Source: a virus
Length of the DNA: 33,202 bases
Virus record (IMG/VR): IMGVR_UViG_3300042517_001250
Location: 1-33,202 of that record
Direction: 5' to 3' (one strand)
The notes beneath the pieces were generated by a model, which saw only the letters and a program-made list of their open reading frames with translations, was not told where the DNA came from and did not search any database. A program made the position numbers and the translations under genes. Each line of letters starts with the position of its first letter. Positions within the stretch are counted from its first letter, which is position 1. Positions 17,732 through 24,196 of the stretch are shown piece by piece.

Positions 17732-19519
17732 TTATTTCTTAGTTGAATTAAAACCTATTTTACTTAAATCCCACATTGATTTGAATACGCTCATTCCAGG
17801 AACAACACCAAACGCATTTACACCCATATTAACTCTATTTTCAATAGTACCATACTTTTCATTATCAGCCTTAGTTCCTAAGCCGACAGTACCTAGCATT
17901 TCACGTCCAGCATCTTGTATTCCACTAGTAATTGTTGTCTTAAGCTTATCCCAATTGGTTATACCCTCTTCAGCTCTAGTTTTTATTGAATTGAATTTTG
18001 CATTAATATCACTATCACTTGATTTCATACCATTGGTAGCCTTAATCATTTCTTCCAAACTGCCAGAATTGTCAAGCCTAATTGCATCCTGCCAATTCTT
18101 AGTGAGTTGAAATAAAACCATCCTTCTCATTTCACCTTGTTGCATTTGTGCAATTTGAGGTAAAATAGCCTTTAAATTTTCACCACTAGCACCATTTTCC
18201 ATTTGCCCCATTATGTCGGTATATGAACCTCCTGGATTAGCCCTTTGCAACATTTGATATATGTATGCCCTCATGCCCCCATTGGTAGGGTTTTTAATAC
18301 TACTATCAATTCTACCCAAACTTTCACCTAATCTATCATCACCAAAACGACCACCAATTTTATCTCCTGCTATTGCCATGCTAGTAGCAAAGTTGCTATC
18401 AACCGTTTCACCATTACCCCTCTGCATAGCCATAATATCGCCTATTGCAGATATTTTTTCAGGCAACCTACTAAAATCATTACCACTCACACCTAGTATG
18501 CCATTCTTTTCACTTCTTAAAAGTAAGTCGGCAATAATCATACTACCATCCCTTCTGTTTTCAGGCTTGTCGTATTTATAAAACCTATCCAAACCACTAG
18601 TTTCACCCTCGGTTAAGCTGTAGGCATTTTCCAAATATTTATGTCTCCTAGTATCTTGCGCTAAAGACTCCCCACCGAAACCCCTACTTTTAGCCAACCT
18701 AACTCCAGCACCCATCAATTCAGCATCGTCAAGTCCAGTTCCAGCGTCATTGTAATTTCCAGTAAAACCGCTAAATTTATTTTCAACCAACATGTTGCTT
18801 TTTGATTCAGCCCTACTTAATTTCAAACCCTCGTCAAAAAGCTTTTTAAAACCCATTATTAAGGCTGTAACAATTGCACCACCTAGTAACATACCTCCAG
18901 CACCTAAACCAACGCTTCCCATCATACCTTGCGCCCCTATTTGCATCATTCCAGTACCATTACCTTGTACTCCTGCTGAAGCCATGCGAGCCAACACGCT
19001 AGGTGAATCTTTTTCAACCACATTATTACCCAACATATTAGAAACTTTTCTATCGTGTTGCCTTTGCATGTGAGCACTATACTCTTCGGGTGACATTTTG
19101 TCTTTAAACTTTTCATAACCATGCATCGGGTCAAACCCAACACCCTTACTGGAGCCAGAAGAAGCTTGTTTTTCTAATGCTCTAATATATCTTTCAAATT
19201 TGTCCGTAAGTAGCTTAAACTTTTCATCTATGTTACTTCCTTCTTCTCTTCTAATTCTTGCCCTACCAAATGCATTCCCACCTCTACTATCATCAATGTT
19301 GTCGTGCATTTCACGACGCATTTCTTCAAGTTTTTTCTTAATGGCTTCTACACGCTCTTCAGTTTTTTCAAACGCTTTATCGGCATTTGCTAAAATATCA
19401 AAGTCGCTAATTTCTTCAAATGCTGACCTAAAGTTTTCCTTGGCTTCTCTTGCTGTTTGGTTTAACCCACTAGCATCAGCATCAAGCCTAATATTAATCC
19501 TTTTATCTTCAGAAGCCAT
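17732..19519 (-). CDS. Tail tape measure protein
   Basis: 595-residue protein that sets tail length and is ejected ahead of the DNA. Residues 1-130 are highly charged coiled coil (LDADASGLNQTAREAKENFR, EKTEERVEAIKKKLEEMRRE). Around 195-230 lies a Gly/Met/Ala-rich hydrophobic segment (GMMGSVGLGAGGMLLGGAIVTALIMGF, in part), the usual membrane-insertion region of tape measures. The rest has helical and Gly-rich parts. It follows the chaperone-like pair and precedes the hub, the canonical order. At about 0.15 nm per residue the length gives a tail of roughly 90 nm. There is no fused peptidase; lytic domains are on the next gene. Confidence 0.88.
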   Translation of the reverse strand: MASEDKRINIRLDADASGLNQTAREAKENFRSAFEEISDFDILANADKAFEKTEERVEAIKKKLEEMRREMHDNIDDSRGGNAFGRARIRREEGSNIDEKFKLLTDKFERYIRALEKQASSGSSKGVGFDPMHGYEKFKDKMSPEEYSAHMQRQHDRKVSNMLGNNVVEKDSPSVLARMASAGVQGNGTGMMQIGAQGMMGSVGLGAGGMLLGGAIVTALIMGFKKLFDEGLKLSRAESKSNMLVENKFSGFTGNYNDAGTGLDDAELMGAGVRLAKSRGFGGESLAQDTRRHKYLENAYSLTEGETSGLDRFYKYDKPENRRDGSMIIADLLLRSEKNGILGVSGNDFSRLPEKISAIGDIMAMQRGNGETVDSNFATSMAIAGDKIGGRFGDDRLGESLGRIDSSIKNPTNGGMRAYIYQMLQRANPGGSYTDIMGQMENGASGENLKAILPQIAQMQQGEMRRMVLFQLTKNWQDAIRLDNSGSLEEMIKATNGMKSSDSDINAKFNSIKTRAEEGITNWDKLKTTITSGIQDAGREMLGTVGLGTKADNEKYGTIENRVNMGVNAFGVVPGMSVFKSMWDLSKIGFNSTKK

Positions 19520-19520
19520 A

Positions 19521-19865
19521 TTAAAAATCGTTTAAATCAATGTTATTAAATTCGCTATCCAATTCTTTATTGTTCATTTTAACAATTTGCTTAGTGTTTA
19601 CATCCTCTGTATTGTTTAGCACACTATTATATAGTTCCTTTTCTTCATTATCTTCCATATCTCTAACCTTTTCATGAAATCTATCTTCCATGAATTCAAT
19701 AACCATATTAATGTGATTAGCTTCTAGGTGTTCTTTAGCACCAAATGGTATCCCATACTTCTTTCTCCACCAATAATCGTATGGGTATCTAATATTCCAT
19801 TCTGAAACAAACTCTTTTATTTTGAGTGTATTCCCATTAGCTAGTTTGACTTGGTTCATTATCAT
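19521..19865 (-). CDS. Putative tail assembly chaperone, second overlapping ORF
   Basis: About 114 residues from the ATG at 19865 (another ATG is at 19859; an in-frame TTG lies at 19889, and the frame is closed by TAG a few codons upstream of that). Features: NGNTLKIKEFVSEWNIRYPYDYWWRKKYGIPFG near the N-terminus (in part), then an acidic helical tail with EFMEDRFHEKVRDMEDNEEKE. It overlaps the end of the preceding ORF in another frame and lies directly before the tape measure gene, the position of lambda gpT or Mu gp42. Two readings are possible: independent start at the ATG, or joining to the preceding ORF by a +1 or -2 frameshift. I cannot tell which, and I saw no obvious slippery site. Confidence 0.7.
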   Translation of the reverse strand: MIMNQVKLANGNTLKIKEFVSEWNIRYPYDYWWRKKYGIPFGAKEHLEANHINMVIEFMEDRFHEKVRDMEDNEEKELYNSVLNNTEDVNTKQIVKMNNKELDSEFNNIDLNDF

Positions 19866-20208
19866 CTTTGTTAATGGTAACTTCCTCAAGTTGCTTTTCT
19901 AGGTTTGTTAAAAATGGGTACAACACTTTCGTGTATTCTATTTTGATTTCACTTGAAGTTTTTAAATCCATGTTATTGAAATCATCAATCCCCAAATTTA
20001 ATTCTTTGATTAAAATTGCAAAATTGGAAAATGCGTCTACTAAGTCCAGAAGATCAAGGCATGTTTTATGCCCACTCCTAACAAAGTCGCCATATTGACC
20101 ATTCGTAAGTAAAACCTTATAGTTTTCTATTTTGATTTTCTCACCTACATTTGGATAATTAACTACAAATTCTTTTCCTTTTAAATTTACTTTTACTGAT
20201 GTTTGCAT
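19837..20208 (-). CDS. Putative tail assembly chaperone, first ORF
   Basis: 123 residues. The N-terminus is beta-rich (TSVKVNLKGKEFVVNYPNVG), the remainder helical with a C-terminal acidic tail (KQLEEVTINKDDNEPSQTS). Lambda gpG-like chaperones wrap the tape measure before tube assembly; they are identified mainly by position between tube and tape measure and by an overlapping second ORF, both of which hold here. The ATG at 20208 is preceded by copy 2 of a 27-bp intergenic element. It ends inside the next ORF (overlap 19837-19865 counting from that ORF's ATG). Confidence 0.7.
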   Translation of the reverse strand: MQTSVKVNLKGKEFVVNYPNVGEKIKIENYKVLLTNGQYGDFVRSGHKTCLDLLDLVDAFSNFAILIKELNLGIDDFNNMDLKTSSEIKIEYTKVLYPFLTNLEKQLEEVTINKDDNEPSQTS

Positions 20209-20211
20209 TTT

Positions 20212-20238
20212 TGTTTACGTTTTGTATTAAATACATCT
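20212..20238 (-). repeat. 27-bp intergenic element, copy 2 (possible promoter or leader)
   Basis: Same element as at 5582-5608, differing at one position (G in place of T at position 13, plus strand). It lies 3 nt upstream of the ATG at 20208, in the gap after the anchored protein gene, and its last base is the first base of that gene's stop codon on the plus strand. Near identity over 27 bp of otherwise fast-changing AT-rich gaps suggests function. It could be a late promoter with a short 5' leader. Confidence 0.7.
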
Positions 20239-20942
20239 TAAAATTTCAATAGGCTGTATTGAAGTCCAGCTCCGACATATATACTAGGTTTAAAATTGTC
20301 TGATACACCATACCCAACTTGAAAACCAATACCGAATCTTTTTGGCTTTTGTTTAATTTCAATTTTGCTTACACCAATTGTTTTAACCAATGGATTAGTA
20401 TTATGGATATCTATTGTCGTTCTTGAAGACATTAACAGACGTTTTTTAGTAAATTCGGTTATGTATATGCTGTCGGTAATATTGTAGCTTATTTTTAATC
20501 TATTTACATAACCATTGGTATCTACATACCCATTGCCATAAAGTTGAAAATATTCACTACTATCCTTAATGCTAAAAAACCTTTGTGCTGTATCAACTAC
20601 TGTTATTTGTGGTTCAATTGTGTCATGTATGTTTACAACAACTTCTGAAACTGAATTTACATTTTTAGGCTTTATCTTCAGTAACTTTGTAATGTATTCC
20701 AATTTCTTATTGTAGGCAACTAGCAACAATTCTTTTTCCATTTTAACGGATTCAAATTGCACATGCTCCTTATTGTTTACATCAATCAATGTTTTTATCT
20801 TGGTTTCCCTTGTATCTACATCGTTTGATAGGTTTTCAATTATTGAATTCTTTATGGATATCTTTTTATACACCCAAATTGTTGCCCCTAGTAATGCTAG
20901 TAAAAATAGAATCAATAAAAATTTGTTTTTGTTGTTTTTCAT
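20238..20942 (-). CDS. Anchored periplasmic protein with outer-membrane-like C-terminus (spanin-like candidate)
   Basis: 234 residues from the ATG at 20942. Residues 5-26 form a hydrophobic N-terminal helix (KFLLILFLLALLGATIWVYKK) like an inner-membrane anchor or uncleaved signal. Residues about 30-90 are charged and coiled-coil-like (SIIENLSNDVDTRETKIKTL, SVKMEKELLLVAYNKKLEYI). A beta-rich part follows, then the ending FGIGFQVGYGVSDN and KPSIYVGAGLQYSLLKF, which alternates like outer-membrane strands and ends in Phe. It could span the envelope, as a spanin-type lysis protein does, or sit in the virion. It resembles unnamed Bacteroidetes-phage membrane proteins (DUF6808-like, from memory). 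It follows the tube terminator; an upstream in-frame start at 21074 is rejected. Confidence 0.6.
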   Translation of the reverse strand: MKNNKNKFLLILFLLALLGATIWVYKKISIKNSIIENLSNDVDTRETKIKTLIDVNNKEHVQFESVKMEKELLLVAYNKKLEYITKLLKIKPKNVNSVSEVVVNIHDTIEPQITVVDTAQRFFSIKDSSEYFQLYGNGYVDTNGYVNRLKISYNITDSIYITEFTKKRLLMSSRTTIDIHNTNPLVKTIGVSKIEIKQKPKRFGIGFQVGYGVSDNFKPSIYVGAGLQYSLLKF

Positions 20943-20958
20943 GTTTTTTGTTTTAAAC

Positions 20959-20989
20959 AAAACAACCTCCCAAGAACAGGAGGTCGTTT
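20959..20989 (-). terminator. Terminator after the tail sheath-tube pair
   Basis: ACCTCC and GGAGGT pair around an 8-nt loop; the stem extends outward by C-G and A-T pairs with one G-T wobble on the minus strand (11 bp in total, arms 20960-20970 and 20979-20989). On the minus strand it is followed by a broken T-run (TTTTGTTT). It lies 33 nt after the tube gene stop, as expected for a highly expressed sheath-tube unit. Confidence 0.75.
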
Positions 20990-21021
20990 CGTATTGTAAT
21001 TGTAATGAAATGTATAAAGAA

Positions 21022-21498
21022 CTAAAGTGGAAACAAAATTGGGTTAGTGTATTCAAAGTCAACATCTCTACCACTAATTTGCCCCTCGCTTATATCAAAT
21101 GATTCTCTTGTAATAAAGCAACCTATGATACTAGCAAAGACCTCAAGTTTAGGTGTGATAATGCCCCCTGGACTAGTGGTGTCCTTTACTTTTCTTAAAA
21201 CATCAATTTGTACACCATCAGAACTCAAAAGCAATGTGTTTTCAAATTCTTCAATAGTATTCATGTTTCGAAGTAATGCTCCAGGGATAGCTTGTTTTTT
21301 CAAGTCTATCATGAAGAATCCCATATTGAGTGTACAATTGTATTCTAACGGAGCATACTCGCTCGCAATTAAAGCACCTAGCCCAACTACCTTAGTTCTA
21401 CGAACATTTTCCGTACAACGAATGTTTTTTGCTTTTCCAACTGCAACACCATTTACTTTGATTATCGCTAGTGGTGCTGTCATTACTCTATCTGCCAT
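21022..21498 (-). CDS. Tail tube protein
   Basis: 158-residue tube protein forming the inner channel of the contractile tail. The N-terminus MADRVMTAPLAIIKVNGVAVGKAKNI and the mix of beta strands (VRRTKVVGLG, YNCTLNMGFFMIDLKK, LLSSDGVQIDVLRKVKD) fit the P2 FII/T4 gp19-like tube fold in length and order. The strongest evidence is position: it starts 27 nt after the tail sheath stop, and an intrinsic terminator follows. A second tube gene is not present, so a single tube protein builds the channel. The exact family was not checked. Confidence 0.85.
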   Translation of the reverse strand: MADRVMTAPLAIIKVNGVAVGKAKNIRCTENVRRTKVVGLGALIASEYAPLEYNCTLNMGFFMIDLKKQAIPGALLRNMNTIEEFENTLLLSSDGVQIDVLRKVKDTTSPGGIITPKLEVFASIIGCFITRESFDISEGQISGRDVDFEYTNPILFPL

Positions 21499-21525
21499 GT
21501 TAATTTTATTTTAAAGTGTTTTGAA

Positions 21526-23223
21526 TTAAAGTTTGATATTTGGGTCTAAAATGTATCCTGTGAAGAACAGCTTGTTAATCGGTCCGTTTGGTACAAAGCA
21601 ATACTCAATGTTCCAATAATCATTTACTAGTTCAACTTTTACATTTTCAAATCTAATAATCAGATTATCTTGCAATGCTCTTACTGAACGTGATTGTAAA
21701 TACCCTTCGGTGAACAGCTTAATTTCTTCAGCACTAGCTGTAAACAAATTGCCACCAACAAATCTAGTAGTTGCATTTATTTTCAACTCCTTATTAATTT
21801 GGTGAATAATTCGCATTATTTGAATTTCAGGACTTTGACCATTTGCAGAAATAAGCAAATTGTTGTTTTGCATGGTATTCACACCCTGATTAATTACCCA
21901 ACCTAATTGTTGTTGATATCTAGTGTGCAATACACCGCCGATAAGTGCTTGTTCTCTTTCGCTCTTTTTTAATTCATGCACCAACCCAGATATTCTAATA
22001 TTCTTGTAAGTAATTGGTATCTGTGGCTCCATTCCAGCTGTAAGACCGCAAACCATCGCAGAATGATAAAATGAATCGTATTCTTTAAATGTTGCACCAC
22101 CGCTATAATTTGGCATCAAAACACCACTATGCACAATTGAAACAAACGCATCGTTATAGTAACTTGCACTTTCCAAACTACCATCATCTGTTCCAGTAGT
22201 AAACTCGTCAGCATTATTACCGCCACCAATAAACATAAGCTTTTCGGTAAAGGTACTATTCTGCTTTATATAGGCTAGAATCTTACCATTTGCAACACTT
22301 TGAGCACCATTGTTTGTACCAACTACCATCTGAGGTGCTGTCCACGCTGGACTTGGTTTCAAGCCATAATCACATAACAAAAACAAGCTATTATCTAAGT
22401 CAACAATGTTATCCAACACATCGTCAACATCTGTTGGATTGTATGAAGTTGTACCACTTGCAAATAATTGCGCTGTTGTACCAAAATTGGTTAAATCAGT
22501 TGGTGTCAATGAAGTTGCACTTGCTGTACTTGCTGTTAAGGCAAATAGTTGATTGAATTTATAATCAGTAGCCATCCATGCAACCAAATCATTTACACTT
22601 GAAAATTCAGGAGTCTGGCAAACAATTTTAGCATCACAATTCACTTCCTCTGTAACGTATTCAACATTGTCAGCATTTTTGCCCCTATATTGCCCCTCGT
22701 AAAATTCAATTATGTATTTTGCTGTATCAATTATTCCAGCTTTAAGCTTCCAACCATAACCTCTACTTACTATTGAAAGTCCATTGTAATTTGTAACTAA
22801 TGCACCATTGCCACGAGTACCTTCATTTTTACATTTTAGTGTAATCGCTCCAGTAGAAAATGTAGTTGCCTTTATAGCAGGGACTGTCGTACAAGCACGA
22901 ACATAGATAACCTTTTCGGGACCTAAGCCATTTTTAGATGGAGACCATAAGAAGTCGGCAACATCATATAAAATTCCACCGCCAATGCTTTCCTTCATAT
23001 CCCTAGCGTTTTTGAATTCATAAACTGATTTCACACCTCCAGCTGTAGGTAATCCAGCGTTAATGCCACCTCCGTAACCATAACCAACACCAATTCCTGT
23101 ATCAATTATGCAAACATTACCATAAGTACCCAATGTTACTGGAACTGGAACACCGCTCTTAATTTGCGAATACGCTCCTGGTTCTATTACTTTTCTACCA
23201 TTGAAATTAACTATTGTAGCCAT
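21526..23223 (-). CDS. Tail sheath protein
   Basis: 565-residue contractile tail sheath. It opens with ATIVNFNGRKVIEPGAYSQ and a Gly-rich segment (GVGYGYGGGINAGLPTAGG). A region with RDMKESIGGGILYDVADFLW and EKVIYVRACTT (about 75-115) resembles the sheath core. The C-terminal third (KLFTEGYLQSRSVRALQDNL, then VELVNDYWNIEYCFVPNGPI and a final FTGYILDP) is the conserved sheath end, which makes inter-subunit strand exchange. Length is within the usual range. It defines the phage as a myovirus-type particle. Confidence 0.93.
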   Translation of the reverse strand: MATIVNFNGRKVIEPGAYSQIKSGVPVPVTLGTYGNVCIIDTGIGVGYGYGGGINAGLPTAGGVKSVYEFKNARDMKESIGGGILYDVADFLWSPSKNGLGPEKVIYVRACTTVPAIKATTFSTGAITLKCKNEGTRGNGALVTNYNGLSIVSRGYGWKLKAGIIDTAKYIIEFYEGQYRGKNADNVEYVTEEVNCDAKIVCQTPEFSSVNDLVAWMATDYKFNQLFALTASTASATSLTPTDLTNFGTTAQLFASGTTSYNPTDVDDVLDNIVDLDNSLFLLCDYGLKPSPAWTAPQMVVGTNNGAQSVANGKILAYIKQNSTFTEKLMFIGGGNNADEFTTGTDDGSLESASYYNDAFVSIVHSGVLMPNYSGGATFKEYDSFYHSAMVCGLTAGMEPQIPITYKNIRISGLVHELKKSEREQALIGGVLHTRYQQQLGWVINQGVNTMQNNNLLISANGQSPEIQIMRIIHQINKELKINATTRFVGGNLFTASAEEIKLFTEGYLQSRSVRALQDNLIIRFENVKVELVNDYWNIEYCFVPNGPINKLFFTGYILDPNIKL

Positions 23224-23228
23224 TTAAT

Positions 23229-23447
23229 TTATTTTTTATTGTTGTTTTTAATATCGTTTGATTCTTTTGGTTTTTCTGTAGTCCAAAATACTTTCTTTTC
23301 AGAAATATTAAAATTAGGTGAAACCACTTTATACCATGCATCGTAAGTTTTCTTAGTACCCTTATGCATTTTACACAAAACAAATTCATCTGAACTACTT
23401 ACTCCTTGTAGTCCGCAGAATGTTTGTATATCTATTTCGTTTTGCAT
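23229..23447 (-). CDS. Small hypothetical protein before the sheath
   Basis: 72 residues, charged and Lys-rich at the C-terminus (TTEKPKESNDIKNNNKK). The N-terminus has CGLQGVSSSDEFVLCKMHKG. Its ATG at 23447 is 32 nt after the preceding gene's stop and its stop is 5 nt before the sheath start, so it fills an otherwise empty gap. A second small ORF in another frame (23207-23389) overlaps the sheath start and is less likely. No domain recognised. Confidence 0.5.
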   Translation of the reverse strand: MQNEIDIQTFCGLQGVSSSDEFVLCKMHKGTKKTYDAWYKVVSPNFNISEKKVFWTTEKPKESNDIKNNNKK

Positions 23448-23479
23448 CTTTAAAGTTTGATAGTTAATAACTCAATTTT

Positions 23480-24193
23480 CTATGCACCATTGCCACCCAT
23501 TGTATCTTCGTAATCTGTTTTTAAATCTGCACAAACAGAAATTTTAAACCCTTCAATTGTTGGAATTGGTATTTTTGTTTTAACAATATATTCGTAGTCA
23601 AAATTAATTGAAAGGTTTCTGTGGAATATGTGTGGTGTACTTAATTCTTGTTGTATTATAACATCAGCCCCACTTATTTGCATATTCACTAAACCTTTAA
23701 GTTCGAAGTGGTCGCTAAACATCAATAACAATGCTTGTAGATAATAATAAGTAATCAACACTTCGGTACTATTGTCGCTTGTCACCATAAGGTGATAAAC
23801 GCTGTTTTTTGTCCTAGATTTGTTTATTTCTATTTTGTTGGTTAAATCGTTAATCACAATTTCAGCTTGGTCGTTTAATCCAACCGCATCAAATTTACCC
23901 TTAGTTTCATTTGGCAATAAAATGTGTATAGTTGTAATATTGTTTCTTTCCAAATTGTAACCAACAAACACTTCTAAGTTCCTTCTTTTATCTGTATCAA
24001 TAACAAACAACTTAACTGCCCTTTCATACCAATTATCAGTACTCCCCATTACCATTAAATCACCATTATCATCTTTATTGAAAATATCATATAATATTGT
24101 GTGAGTCTTATCTGATGCTAAAGTATAATCGGTTGATACCATATCTAGTATGGAATTTAAAGACTTGTATATTATAATTTCAGGTATTAACAT
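23480..24193 (-). CDS. Putative tail terminator/neck protein
   Basis: 237-residue soluble protein with mixed alpha/beta features. Residues 60-130 include WYERAVKLFVIDTDKRRN and NLEVFVGYNLERNNITTIHI, and about 150-190 include YYYLQALLLMFSDHFEL, a hydrophobic helix probably in the core. Its position just before sheath and tube is where the tail terminator (T4 gp15/lambda gpU) usually lies in many phages. No diagnostic motif is seen, so the function is inferred from order. It follows the AAA+ gene with a 3-nt gap, which hints at one operon from 28743 to 21022. Confidence 0.5.
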   Translation of the reverse strand: MLIPEIIIYKSLNSILDMVSTDYTLASDKTHTILYDIFNKDDNGDLMVMGSTDNWYERAVKLFVIDTDKRRNLEVFVGYNLERNNITTIHILLPNETKGKFDAVGLNDQAEIVINDLTNKIEINKSRTKNSVYHLMVTSDNSTEVLITYYYLQALLLMFSDHFELKGLVNMQISGADVIIQQELSTPHIFHRNLSINFDYEYIVKTKIPIPTIEGFKISVCADLKTDYEDTMGGNGA

Positions 24194-24196
24194 TTA

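Noticed and set aside
18946-19143. 65-residue minus-strand frame inside the tape measure gene
   Set aside because: Nested in another frame of a clear long gene, no homology or leader.
19837-19920. Lambda-like -1 slippery site in the chaperone overlap
   Set aside because: The A/T-rich CCATTTTTAACA stretch lies before the stop that closes the second frame, and the second ORF is in the +1 frame, so a -1 shift there could not work.
20943-21074. N-terminal extension of the anchored protein to a start at 21074
   Set aside because: The extension would overlap the end of the tube gene and run through the intrinsic terminator; the ATG at 20942 gives a normal membrane-anchor N-terminus.
21047-21514. 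155-residue plus-strand reading frame opposite the tube gene
   Set aside because: It is a shadow of the tail tube gene; composition is low-complexity and no plus-strand neighbour exists.
23207-23389. 60-residue minus-strand frame before the sheath
   Set aside because: It runs into the sheath start and is Lys/Ile-rich; the 72-residue frame at 23229-23447 fits the gap better.
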